DNA from: Desmodesmus armatus
Lineage: Eukaryota; Chlorophyta; Chlorophyceae; Sphaeropleales; Scenedesmaceae
Assembly (NCBI GenBank): GCA_007449985.2
Contig: VIIQ02000717.1
Coordinates: 1 to 64,000 of the forward strand
Direction: 5' to 3'
DNA: 64,000 bases
Shown: piece by piece, positions 17,746-28,900 of the stretch
Position numbering within the stretch: position 1 is the first letter of the stretch
Layout: each line of letters begins with the position of its first letter
Notes under the pieces: model-generated
Seen by the model: the letters and a program-made list of their open reading frames with translations, nothing else
Told to the model about the DNA's origin: nothing
Database searches by the model: none
Position numbers and translations under genes: made by a program

Positions 17746-18928
17746 CTGAGGGCTTGTTGCTGCGCTAGGTTCAACCAAGTTGCTGCGGGATTGGTTGTTG
17801 CTGCTGGCTGGGTGGCTGACTACACTGATCAGAAGCACAGCAGATGCCGCAGTAGCGGCCACTGCTGCAGCCTGTTTGTTTGTGAACCTTGGCGGTTGAA
17901 GGCTCTGATGAAACACTAGATCATCTACCAGTAGTTGGCCTTACAGTGTAGTACAGATGTTCTGTGATGGCGAATTCAGGCATACATCGCATGACAGTTA
18001 CACATGTGGCAGTTGAGTATGTGTTGGTTGCTCCCTGTGTGGCGTTGTGGGTTGCTGCAGGCCTCCTCCTTTCACGTCACTGTCACCAGCCTGCACTTGG
18101 TTTCACCTGCCTTGGCATCTCCGTTGCCTGCTGTGGCAGTGTTTCCCATGCAGCTGGTTTGTCCTGGCGGTTGCTTGTGGCTTCCCGACCGTTCTTAGCT
18201 GTGCATGGGCACATGCGCCTTCCGCAGAGGGGGTGACGCCCGGTAGCATCGTCAGCAGTGCAGAAGATATTGCAGAACAAAGCGCTGTCCGTTCTGAGTG
18301 GATTTGGCTTCATGCAAACTACTAGCTCGGAGCTGACGCTTGCTGAGTCAGCGTCGAGAGCCACTGGAGGTAGGTTGAGACGAGCGGCAGATACAATTTC
18401 GGTGATCGACACAACTTACTGTTTTACTTACAAGCATCGCGTCCATGGCAGCATGCAAAGCTTGGTGCTGCCACACGTTTGCTGTTCACCTCACGCTAGC
18501 CATTGTGTTCTGGAATCCTCTAATGGCCCAGCAGCTGGCCATGGGCCAGCCTTCAACCCAAGTCAAACTTCACATCGCATGCTGCACCAGCAACTCTCGA
18601 GAGTTGCTACTGTCCTTTCACCGGTCCAGGAACTGTGAGGCGAGATATCGTGAACACGTTTCTTGTTCTACGAGGCAGCAATGCCGCGTGCATCGTAGGA
18701 AAGTTGCGCAAGGGGTCCACACTGTGGACAGCTGGCACTTGAATCGCCTCGTTGCTCCAAACTCGGAGAGAGGATGCAAAAACTACTTGGTTCTTCTTGC
18801 AAACCATACAGTGTCAGCGAGTTTATGATCTTCTCAGAATAGTTTCCCATTGCGTGCCCGGCGGGTTGTGCGGGCACCTCTACGTCGACCATTCTTCGCA
18901 CATTTCACAGTGTCAGTAAGCGCACCAC
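17746..18928. other. Intergenic, no gene recognised
   Basis: Several open frames exist but none has recognisable motifs or consistent splice structure. It separates two glycosyltransferase-like genes in the same orientation and may hold the 3' UTR of one and the promoter of the next. Confidence 0.4.
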
Positions 18929-20137
18929 ATGGAAATGCATGAAGCCATAATTAAACCGTTTAGAAGATTTCTCTATGCTGCACTCGTGGCAGCAGCGCTG
19001 TTGTCTGTGGCTTTCACATCCTTGAGTCTGCAAGGAGGTCTCCAAACAGCTGCTGCACCATCCCGGCCTGCACATGCAGCCTCGTTCAGTTGGTCGCCTC
19101 AGGCGTCTGGATTGTTCTTCAGTTATCCTCCGTCCACGCATCAGCCTTTGTATACGGGCATCCATGGCAGCAGCATCAGGGATGTCAGCAAGCAGTGCCC
19201 GCCGTGGTTTTGGGAGTACGCTGCTTTCCACAACACCCACAGAGGCAGGCCTGACACCAAATGCCTTGTTGTCCAGGACGGCCCATATGGCTTGGGCGAC
19301 CGGCTGAATGGAGCCCTGAGCATGCTGCGGCTTGCCAAAGCCCTTGACCGTGTGCTGCTGCTACGGTGGAATTCCCCTTACCCCTTGGAAGAGTTTTTCG
19401 AGCCAGCTGGGATCCTAAACTGGACTACACGAGGCATTGCCATCGAGGACGGCCCCAAGGTGTCTTTTGTCAACCGCAACAGGTGGAATGACTCCCAGCT
19501 ACATGACGGCAGTCTACAGAATGTCAACGACACATTCCTCACCATCACAACAAACATGGAGCTGCACCGGCCATGCTATGGCTGTCCCGAGATGCCATCC
19601 TCTGAATGGAGCAAGGAGGCAGCATGCCTTTGGCAGAACATGTTCCGGCCAGTGGAGCCCATCCTACAGCAAGCAAAGGCGCAGCTTCAGCAGCTATACC
19701 CCAAGGGTTTGCGCCCGTATGTCGCCGTGCATTTGCGCCTTGGCGGTCTAAAAGGCGAGGGCTCGCCTGGTCCTGATCGTGGCAAGGCCCCGTTTGACAA
19801 CCTCTTGGCTGGCGTCCGGTGTGTGTCCCGCCTGGCCGCCAACAGCAGCATCAACCTTGACAGGACACCGGCTTTGGTCGTCACAGACAACCACAGCTTG
19901 CGTCAGATGCTGCAGGAGCAGCATTTCAGGCGGGTTGTCACTCCGCCGGGCCTTCCAGTGCATATCAGGGTCGATTCGAAGAAGCAGTCACTAGAGTCAC
20001 ATCGCAGCACCGTGGTGGACATGGTGTTGCTTGCATGGTCGGAATGCATGGCTACGAGCAGGTCTGGGTTCAGCCTGCATGCATGGCTGTATAGTGGTGC
20101 AAAGCCTTGCATGACACCATGGACAACGTGCTTGTGA
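18929..20137 (+). CDS. Fucosyltransferase-like type II membrane protein
   Basis: Intronless, 402 residues from an ATG. Residues about 13-35 form a membrane anchor after a short basic cytosolic tail (K-P-F-R-R). The lumenal part has D-G-P-Y-G-L-G-D-R-L-N-G-A (residues about 117-129), a nucleotide-sugar-binding type loop, and later Y-V-A-V-H-L-R-L-G-G, like the H-x-R-x-G-D/G motif of O-/alpha-1,6-fucosyltransferase superfamily members. The pattern C-P-P-W...C-L-V-V and several N-x-S/T sites fit a secretory-pathway protein. The fucosyl donor (GDP-fucose) is inferred from the superfamily and the acceptor is unknown. It could instead belong to another GT-B family that shares the H-x-R-x-G loop. 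Confidence 0.72.
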   Translation: MEMHEAIIKPFRRFLYAALVAAALLSVAFTSLSLQGGLQTAAAPSRPAHAASFSWSPQASGLFFSYPPSTHQPLYTGIHGSSIRDVSKQCPPWFWEYAAFHNTHRGRPDTKCLVVQDGPYGLGDRLNGALSMLRLAKALDRVLLLRWNSPYPLEEFFEPAGILNWTTRGIAIEDGPKVSFVNRNRWNDSQLHDGSLQNVNDTFLTITTNMELHRPCYGCPEMPSSEWSKEAACLWQNMFRPVEPILQQAKAQLQQLYPKGLRPYVAVHLRLGGLKGEGSPGPDRGKAPFDNLLAGVRCVSRLAANSSINLDRTPALVVTDNHSLRQMLQEQHFRRVVTPPGLPVHIRVDSKKQSLESHRSTVVDMVLLAWSECMATSRSGFSLHAWLYSGAKPCMTPWTTCL

Positions 20138-20641
20138 GGCGCCCCAGACTCTGAATGGGGTTTGTGTAGTGTTGATATGCGTCAGCTGGTGTTGCGATTT
20201 CAGAGTGCCAGTTCAAACCGTTTGAACTGACGGTCAGTGGCAGCAAACATATGCATGCCATGGGGTCCCCAGTGCGACAATCAGGCTGTCAATGCCGACT
20301 CAGCATGTACAGGCACCGGCTGGCCTAATCAATAGGTAGCCTACCTATGTGACATGCCGCAGTGCGGTGCTCACTTAGCAAGGCCGTCTGTTGGGAGGCA
20401 TTCCGGATGCCTATTCAATAGCCTATGGCCTATGATAGGCCAACACATGGCCGACACATGGCCATGTGTTGGTGACACTCGCCACAGGAGTCTTGTTGCA
20501 TGGGGCTGTACAGACATGTCTGCACGTAGCCTTTGTCCGACAAGTTGCATACTGCAGCACATTGTACTACTGTTTGGCAAACAGCACTTTGTTTGTACGC
20601 ACTCGTTTGGTAGTCGTGTGGCTGTTTCATCTCGTTTTTCG

Positions 20642-21300
20642 CACATGGCTGCTTGTGCGGCTTGCGTGTGGCTGGCTGCAAGCCTCGCAGACGACCTGCC
20701 AAATTTGCAGCACTGCACTGCAGGTTCTACCTCCGAGGCCAGTGGCTGCCGTGCAGCGGCTGCAAGCTAGCAGTTTGTGTACACACGTTTCGACTTTCAA
20801 ATGCCTGTGTGCATGTGGCAGTTGCAAATGCACAATCGAAATGAGCTTGCTTCCAATTTGTACGCAATCATGCGGTGCCACCGCACGACGGTCGTGTGGC
20901 TGTTGGCATGTGCTTGTCTGCACATGGCTGTTTGTGCGGCTTACATGCGGCTGTCTGCAAGCCTTGCAGGTGACCTGCCAAAATTTGCAGCACTGCAGTG
21001 GTTCAACCAGCGGGGCCCGCTGTGGCTGCAAGCCAGGAGCTTGTGCACACACACTAAATGTTCAGGCGGTCTCAACATTCCATGGCTGCCAGCCATGTTG
21101 GGCCAACAGCAATATACGGTACATTGCTGTTTGCATATACTACTAGTAGTAGCCGCAAATGCACAAACAATATGTTGTTTGTACGCAACCTTGAGGTGGC
21201 CGAGCGGCTTTTTCAAATGGCATGTGCTTGTCTGCACCGTGCATGGCATGGCTGTTAGTGCGGCTTACATGCGGCTGACTGCAAGCTCCTGCCAAGTTGC
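20642..21300. repeat. Three degenerate tandem copies of a roughly 280-320 bp unit
   Basis: Copies start near 20642, 20921 and 21245. Each has CATGGCTG(C/T)T(T/A)GTGCGGCTT followed by a GCAAGC...CTGCCAA(G/A) section ending GCAGCA. They are strongly diverged, so the array is old. It produces many chance open frames but no gene. Confidence 0.7.
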
Positions 21301-21360
21301 AGCATGCCATACCGCTGCATGGCGGCCATGCAGTGGCTGTGATCTACGTGCACTGCAAGT

Positions 21361-22100
21361 GGTTTGTGGCAATCATACGTGTATGGTGGCCACAGTGACT
21401 GTCCCGGAGTTTGAAACCGTCTTGCAGTGACTGCAGCTTCAAGCTGTGCACTGCAGGAGTGAGTATGCACCTGCAGGTAGCAATTGCCAGTTCAGCTCTC
21501 ACTGCAGTCGAGAATCACGTACATGCACGAGGTGTACAGGGGTGCATGCCGCTGGATGATTTGCGCTTTTCTGCATGTTTGCACTGGTGTGTCAACCGGC
21601 CATTGGAGGTCACACAGTGTCTGCTGACGGCACTCAGCTGAAGAGGCTGGTGCCCTGACTCGAGAATGGTCCTCAATGAGTGTTTCTGGGGAAGGGCTGC
21701 ACTTGCTTTTGAGCGTGCGCTTGTTTGTGGCAATCATGTGTATATGGTAGCCACAGTGATTCACAGGCTATCCACAACCACTGCGTGGTTGCTGAGCATT
21801 ATAGAGTGGACCTGAATCTGCAGGCAGCAATTGCCACTGGGCTGCTCAGCTTTCTACTGCGACCGTCTATCACGTACAATGCATAAGCTGCCTGCAGCCG
21901 AATGTTTGCGCTTTTGTTTGCATGATTGTGGCCAGCGCTGCGGCGCTGCCAGCGGGTCATCCTACCATTGAGCTCACACGGTGTGTAGACACAGGGAGTG
22001 CATCCAGCCAATGCAACAACCATCCAAGGATGTGACATTCCGAAGTGTGTGCTGACGACACTCAGCTGAAAGAAGCGGATGCCCTGATGAGTGGTGGGGA
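21361..22100. repeat. Two degenerate copies of a roughly 360-430 bp unit
   Basis: GTTTGTGGCAATCAT occurs at 21361 and again at 21721. CACTCAGCTGAA occurs near 21630 and 22058, in similar contexts. CAATTGCCA and ATCACGTACA also recur in order. This indicates an ancient tandem duplication next to the preceding array. Confidence 0.65.
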
Positions 22101-23126
22101 AGGGGTTGCCCCTGAGACGTCTGATCTGTTTGTAAGTGCACTTGGTTGTCAAGCTTTTAGGAGGTACCTGAATGATGAGACAGAGCTAAAGACCCCCGAA
22201 AAGCAAGGTGGTGCACTGCTAACTTTTAAGCAAGACTTGTCCCGGACCTCACACCCAGTGGCCTACTGTGAAGCAGCTTGCCGTACTGTATTTGACACTG
22301 GCCCTGTGTTGCAGTGTTACAAGAACTGATGCAAGAGTGCCATGCTTGTGGCACAGCTGGGCGATGCTGTCCACACAAAACATACACATCATGACATGAT
22401 GCCTCAAGCAGACCTGCCAAGTCTGATATGATGATATGATGGCTGAGCCATCATAACTATTCATTGATTCATAGTCCAGCGAGTTTGATCAAGATCAGCC
22501 CCGCCTTTGCCCAGGCTGGGACACACAACAAGGCTTGGCAACTGCCACACAGACAGAAAAAAACTGCCACACAACGTGTGATCATCACAGGTTATCACTG
22601 GCCCAGTCACTGAGTGACTCACTGAGGCTCAGGCTGGCTCACCAGGCTGGCAGCCTGGTCGGATAAGCTATCACTGGTAGTGACCCGGGGAGTCCGATTT
22701 CTGTGCGACTTGACGGTGCATACATGGCTCGCCTGCAAGCTGTCAACCACCACCCTCAATGCAAGCGCTACACGAGGCAGTCTCTCAGGCAAGCCTATGC
22801 AAGTGGCACTTGCATAGTTATGCCAGACTGGTAGTCTCAGAGCAAAAAGTCAGCACTGTGTCACACAGTGTCACTATGGTTAAACAAGTCACGACTCGGA
22901 CTGGACAAGCCATGTGCAGACCGTCTACTGGCTACTGAGTAGCTTTGTTTCGGCGCCACGCAGCTCTGCAGCTGCCCACTCGACCCTCAACTTGAGGTTG
23001 AACCTCAGTTTGGGCCAGTGCAACGCCTGCACTACTCAGTGTAAGACAAATGAATTTGCCTACACACCACAACAGCAGCACTACAGCATGGACCAGTCCA
23101 ACACCCTGTCAGTGACAAAGCCTCCG
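22101..23126. other. Intergenic, no gene recognised
   Basis: No conserved frame. A short perfect palindrome with 9-bp arms (ATGATGGCT/AGCCATCAT) lies near 22437. Otherwise nothing stands out. Confidence 0.4.
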
Positions 23127-24173
23127 TCAGCAGCTGTCCCACTCAGGCTTCCGCCGGCATGTAATTGGGCAAGCCTTGCCAACAGCAAACTCCCCATGCC
23201 ACTTGCCTGGCCTGTAAACGTTACCCACAAAGTCAAACTTGGTCAAAGCCTGCGTGGGGAAGCCCCGTGTCTCTGCCGCACGAAACTTGCCGCAGTGAAA
23301 GGATGCATGCTCAAGTGTGACATTCCTCACCAAAGGCCAAACCCTCTGCTTGAGCCAGGCTTGATCAGCATACCATGTGTTGTTGCGCTGCAGTACTGCA
23401 GGTGAAAACAACTCCTGAATGAGCCTCGGATGCAGCAACCCACCCACAGAGCCAAAGAGACCTGCCAGCACAGGCCACTTATGGTGGTTCTTATGGTCAT
23501 GCATCGTATGGAACAGCCACTTTGACGCCTCCCACTCTTGTACAGCTGCTTTGTCACGGGCTGTCAACCGCGCATCTGCATCCCTGCAGATCACACGTGT
23601 TGCAGTGTTGTCTGTCAAGGCTAGGAACCGCCAGGAGGTACTGGAAACATTGTTTTGGGGGGTTCTATGAGCTGTCATGGGGACTAGCTCACCCCCCATC
23701 CGCTGTATAAAGTCCAGCACATCGGCTGGCACTCCTTCACCATAGTAAACTCTGTACGTCCAGTCAGGCCAGTCCCTCTTCGCCAACCACGCGTTTTCGA
23801 CTGCGCCTGTCGTGTATCTTGGGTTGTCGCCATAGAGCGAGACCGCAATGACTTTCTTGCCCTTGCAAGTGCCTTCTTTCTCTGCCCGGGCAACCTCCCT
23901 GGCCACGTCAGGGAGGACGTATTCAGTGCGCGCTGACACATCGGGTATGCACCGTTGGGTGGCTTGCGCGTTTGACACAAGTGCCCCAACGCCTGCCCTC
24001 CCAGAGGGAATGGTTGCGCTGCTGTTGAAATGGCTATTGGCCATCAGCTGGATAGGGGGTGCTGTCTGCGAAGAGCTGGACGTGTGCTGGACACTGCAAC
24101 TGAGGGTGTGACTAAAGATGTATATTGTCATAGGCATGCATATCAGCACTGCCCATGGCACCCTGAACAGCAT
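23127..24173 (-). CDS. DxD-containing glycosyltransferase-like type II membrane protein
   Basis: 348 residues from the first in-frame ATG (24173); the open frame extends further only through a TTG. Residues about 5-25 are a membrane anchor. The lumenal domain has G-K-K-V-I-A-V-S-L-Y-G-D-N-P-R-Y, then W-L-A-K-R-D-W-P-D-W, and V-I-C-R-D-A-D-A-R-L followed by H-T-M-H-D-H. The R-D-A-D-x-R-L string with a downstream H-D-H is found in a family of poorly characterised sugar transferases; the D-A-D is a plausible metal and nucleotide-sugar ligand. Asn-linked sites are frequent. It is a single exon, the third glycosyltransferase-like gene within 9 kb but on the opposite strand. Confidence 0.65.
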   Translation of the reverse strand: MLFRVPWAVLICMPMTIYIFSHTLSCSVQHTSSSSQTAPPIQLMANSHFNSSATIPSGRAGVGALVSNAQATQRCIPDVSARTEYVLPDVAREVARAEKEGTCKGKKVIAVSLYGDNPRYTTGAVENAWLAKRDWPDWTYRVYYGEGVPADVLDFIQRMGGELVPMTAHRTPQNNVSSTSWRFLALTDNTATRVICRDADARLTARDKAAVQEWEASKWLFHTMHDHKNHHKWPVLAGLFGSVGGLLHPRLIQELFSPAVLQRNNTWYADQAWLKQRVWPLVRNVTLEHASFHCGKFRAAETRGFPTQALTKFDFVGNVYRPGKWHGEFAVGKACPITCRRKPEWDSC

Positions 24174-24989
24174 CACCACCAGCAGCAGCAACACCACCAG
24201 CAGCAGCAGCAGCAGACCGGAGACATCAGCCACCAGCGCAGAGCGTAGAAATATGCAAGGTTTGGTTGAATTTGTCAAATATCAGCCATGCATCAGCATT
24301 TTGCCCTCACCATATGCGTGTTTTATGCCCTTTGCTTGAAGATGCATGCTGCTTGGCCTGCTTCGCCATGGCGGTCGCTGTCGAAGCAGTAAAATGCAAT
24401 AATGTACCTCGAACCACCGTTAAGACAAGTTTACAAGCTGTTGAGAATATAGCGACGTGGTCAAGGGGCTTTTGTGACGAGGCACGACGCTTCGGAGTTC
24501 CGAGGCGGGAACCGCGCTCGTACCCTTTCAATGCTGTTCCGCACCTTCGGAGCGGCCTCAAGACTTCAATATTCGCAATTGATTGCGAGAAGAAACGGCA
24601 AGACCCGTTCACACACTGAGACCATTCCTGCCCACTGGGTAATGACCACCAAAATCACACCGATACCTGTACTTGGTAAGTTTCAGGTGCCACTGAGCAC
24701 ACTACTTCCTTTTTACATTGCAGCAACATGCCATGTTCCAGTGAAATACAGCAGGTGTCTGTCTTGTTCCAGCAAACCTTTGATTATTGACCGCGTCTGG
24801 ATCCGTGGCAAGTCAAGTTGAGGCGAACGTCACATAGCAGTACATACACTCCTTCTTCACTATTATCCTCTTTGGCTTTGGTCCCTCTCCACATCCTCAG
24901 TCAGTCAGCGACAGTAAGTTGATCGATATATAATTGTGAGTACATGGCCGCCTTGATTTCAGCATTTGCATGACGCAATCCAAGTTGGA
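24174..24989. other. Intergenic, possible unrecognised first exon
   Basis: An ATG at 24531 opens a frame with a basic, mitochondria-like leader (M-L-F-R-T-F-G-A-A-S-R-L) that reaches a GTAAGT donor at 24676. No matching downstream exon could be assigned; its phase does not fit the duplicated exon at 25050. Nothing else is recognised. Confidence 0.25.
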
Positions 24990-25049
24990 TGCAACTTGCT
25001 TTTCTGTGCATCTGTGCTCCACACCCTGCCGCAAATGTTCTGACTGCAG

Positions 25050-25636
25050 ACGCGCATGGAGCGTGGTGGTGCTGCCACCTTTGTGAACCTGCTAGGACTC
25101 AACTCAAAGGACACGTGAGTGCTGTGATAATCCTCATGAGTTTGAGAAAGAGCACTACTGCTCAACAAAGACAGGCTCACACTGCACTGCTACTTTGGCC
25201 ACTGCACTCCAAGCACGATGGCTTACACAGCGCCCCAAGCATGATGGCAGCTACGCTGTTTGCATTAGCAAGCTTGCAGCAAGGCTGCTACTAGCCGTGG
25301 GAGTCGCAGGACCCTGCTGTATCGTGATGATGGGATGTGCTGTTGGTCTGTTTGATTCTTTGCTGCAGGTGGCGGTTGCACCTTGATGTTGAGCAGAGTG
25401 TGGACCTGCTGCTGGCCTCACCCTCAGAGCTGACAGCAGCACTGGACCCGTACAGCAAGCTCACAGGAGCAGCAGCAGCAGCAGCAACACCTGAGGACAG
25501 AGGTGTCCCTGTGAACACCCAGGTTCGCAGGAAGGACCCTGATGGCAGGCTGTGGGTGCAGTTTCAGTCGCCAGGGGCAGCTGGGGTGGTGCAGCAGCTC
25601 GGTAGTGGGAAGCTGGTTGCTGGTACTTGTGACTGA
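25050..25636 (+). pseudogene. Upstream duplicate of the last two exons of the ycf45-like gene
   Basis: Positions 25050-25114 and 25369-25636 match exons 7 and 8 of the ycf45-like gene (31059-31123 and 31309-31576), with the intervening intron and the same splice junctions. The first exon is the same length (65 nt) with several substitutions (T-R-M-E-R versus T-R-L-E-R). The second is near-identical for over 100 nt, including S-V-D-L-L-L-A-S-P-S-E-L-T, then diverges at its end. No upstream ATPase exons were found, so it is either an orphan tail or the end of a lost tandem gene copy. Its end abuts the real gene's 5' region. Confidence 0.75.
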
Positions 25637-25950
25637 ATGAAAGATGTCTTTGTAATCCTGGAAACCATTTCGAGGCATGTGTCGACATGTCTGGCGCACG
25701 TCTGTCACACGGATAGTGCCAGCCTTTGACCCTCCTTTGACCCGCCGACACGGATAAGTCTACGACAGACCCCAAGGGTCGTCCAGTCAAGCGCATGCTT
25801 GCATGTAAGCTAGCGCTTTGTCACACCCGCAGCTCTTTCAACGCTCGAAAGTTTCGGGGGGCCCTTATCCGTGCTGCACTTACAGCAGTCGTGAAGCAAC
25901 AGAAGTGCACCTGACAGCAGTCGTAGGCAACAGAAGTACACCTAGGGGCT

Positions 25951-28900
25951 ATGCAGTCACTTGCAGCAAATACACAACTACAATCAGCTGTGGAGAGGGT
26001 GTGGCCAAGCACACACCAGGACCCACAGACAAGAGTGCGCAACTATGTTGCCAACTTACTGTTGCGCCAGCAGGGGTACCAGATCTCGCTTACACTAGCA
26101 TCTTCTGCCTTTGTGCATAAACATGGCAGCGTCCAGTCCCTGGGCTTGCCTGAACGAAGCTTCAAAAAGATCCTGCTAAGCGCAAGCGAGTTTGTTGTTG
26201 TTGGGACCAATGGCAGGGAATCTGTGTCGCTTGACACAGCACAGCTGCTGCAGAAGTACCAGCAGTTGCAGGGTGGATCCAGCAGCAGCAGCAACAGCGG
26301 CGCCACCAGCAGTGGTTTTGCCAGCAGCAGCGGCAACACCAACAGCATGAGTAGGGCCGACAGGACGCAGCTGCGGCTGCTGGTAGCAGCATTGTGGCCG
26401 CAGGCTAGCTCTTCCATACCCGTGCAGATCAAAATCTTCATGGCTGACCTGCTGCTAGCAGAGCCTGACCTGACACTACCTCAGGGGGCGATTGGGCGGG
26501 CAGGATTTCGATTTGGCAGTGCCAACAGCCTGGGCATACGCAGCTATGACAAGCTGCTGACACAAGATGCATCTGGGTCCTTTGTAATTGACTACTCTTT
26601 AAAGCCGCCCACTATTCGCTTTGACGCCACAGCACTGCGTCAGTTTGCCTGCAGCATGGGCGTGAATGGCATTGCCAGTAATAGCAGCGGTGCCAGTAGC
26701 AGTTGGGGCGCCAGCAGCAGCAACCGTGCCACCAGCCGCAGCGGTAGCGGTGCCGGCAGCAGTGGCAGCAGCAGTGGCATTGGTGCCAGCAGCAGTGGCA
26801 CTGGTGCCAGCAACAGCACCGGCGGTGCCAGCAGCAGTGGCACTGGTGCCAGCAGCAGCACCGGCGGTGCCAGCAGCAGTGGCACTGGTGCCAGCAGCAG
26901 CACCGGCGGTGCCAGCAGCAGCGGCGCTGGTGCACCAGTGCCCCCGCTGCAACGTAGCGGCAGTGGCACGTTTGCCAGTGTAGGCAGCGGCTGTGGCAGC
27001 AGTGGCGGCAGTAACCTTGGACGGCTGCAAGCTATATTGGAGGTGCGCCTGGCAGCAGCAAATCTGGGGGCTTGTGAATTCCTCTCTCAATTTCCAGTCG
27101 CTCACTCACTGACTCACTCACTGACTCACTCACTGACTCACTGACTCACTCACTCACTCACTCACTCACTCACTCACTCACTCACTCACTCACTCACTCA
27201 CTCACTCACTCACTCACTCACTCACTCACTCACTCACTCACTCACTCACTCACTCACTCACTCACTCACTCACTCACTCACTCACTCACTCACTCACTCA
27301 CTCACTCACTCACTCACTCACTCACTCACTCACTCACTCACTCACTCAACTCAACCCAATCTTCTTGCTGCAGGAGCCTCGAGGGGCAACATGCAGTGTG
27401 GTTGCTGAGCAGCAATCACTGCCACAGCCTACGCAATCCATGTTTGTCAGCAGCAGCACCAATGCTCAGCAGGCAACTGCAATACCTGCCGAGGTCGCCA
27501 AGCAGCAGCGGGGTCCCATAAGGACCCAGCTCCCTACCACTTCCCAGCTCACGCAGCAGCCTGAAAAGCGTGCAGTGCAGCCGCCTGCAGTTGAAGCATG
27601 CGGTAATGAGCAGCTGCCGCCTGTTCCACAGTGGCCTGGGGCAGGCAGCACCCAGAATCTGCATCGCATCCTGCCTCCTATCCCGCAGCTGCTGTTTGAG
27701 CTGCAGCTGCAGCAGGGTGGTTCAGGCTGGCTGCAGCCCAGCTTCATCCTGCACCCACACCAGCTGCAGGGAGCAGGAGGGCAACAGCAACAGCAGCTGT
27801 ATGATGGGCAGCAGCAGCAGATTGTTGCAGCAGCTACGGCGGAAAGCTCCTGCCAGCAGTTGGTGGGTGTCAGGGGCAGCCAGCCTGTCCTGCAGGAGTG
27901 GCATGGTAACAGCAGCAGCAGCAACAGCTTCAGCAGCTTTGATGACCAGGCCCCTCATCTTGCTGCTGATGCTAATGTGGGTGGGGATGCAGAGGATGAC
28001 GGCAGCACTGGCCAGCAGCAGCAGCAGGAGGGGTTAGCAGCAGCTGCCAATGCAGAGGAGCAAGGGGAGGGTGTGCCGGGCGGTGAGGGGCAGCCTGCTG
28101 AGCAGCTCTGGCGAGAAGTTGGGTGCAGCAGCAGCAGCAGCGGGACAGGGTTGAGCAGTGAGCTGGACAGCTATGAGCCAAGCCTTGCTGTGGGCCAGGA
28201 TGAGGCTGTGTGGAGCATGGCCAAGCTGCTGCCTGCAAGGTAGGCAGCGCAATCATGCTGGCGGCAACTTGCGCTGTGACCTGATCCTGCCATAATTGTG
28301 CAATGCTCTGATAGCTCCGCCGTGAATATTGTGAAGGGGTCTTGCAAGGTTGTGTTGTGCCTGTCCATCATGTTGAAAACGCTACCTGCTGCATTTTTTG
28401 ACCACATGCGGTATGCTGGTGTTTGCTAATTTGCTGCAGGGTGCGGGCCGACCTGGCGCCCTTCATGTGGCTCAATGTCTTGCCAACTCTTGTCGAGGTT
28501 ATCATCGACAAGGGCAAGCCCGTCGTGCTGCGACTATCAGACAGGTCCTCCCGCATCCGGAACTACAGTGTCGATCTGGTCGAGGCCCTATCCCTGCTGG
28601 AAGCAGCGCAGCAGCAGTGGCAGGTGCAGGGCCGGGTCGCGGCCTTTGATGACGAAGAGCAGCAGCCGTACTTTGCAGACATCAGCTACGCAGAGCATTC
28701 CGCAGCATACAGGCAGGCAAAAGACTTTGCGACCCTGTTTCGGCAGGATGGTCGCATGGGCGTGCCGGGGACGCTGCATCGCATCAGCGTGCTGCGGAAC
28801 GTGGCGGGCACGCCGACTGGCCTGACATACCGGCTCGGGCGCCACGTGCCTGACAATGCACGGTTGGTTGGTGACGTGCTGTCTTCAATGAAGGCTAGCA

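Noticed and set aside
21196..21210. GGTGGCCGAGCGGC resembling a tRNA-Leu/Ser D-arm
   Set aside because: No B-box, anticodon arm or acceptor stem follows at the right distance.
24531..25636. Mitochondrial-like exon at 24531 joined to the duplicated ycf45 tail as a chimeric gene
   Set aside because: The donor at 24676 is in phase 1 while the 25050 exon needs phase 0, and no linking exon was found.
26599..27105. Long open frames on both strands across the Ser/Gly/Ala tract of the ycf45-like gene
   Set aside because: They are antisense shadows of a repetitive coding tract with no independent motifs.
27101..27349. CTCA array as a CRISPR or satellite array
   Set aside because: Simple tetranucleotide repeat without spacers, inside a eukaryotic intron.
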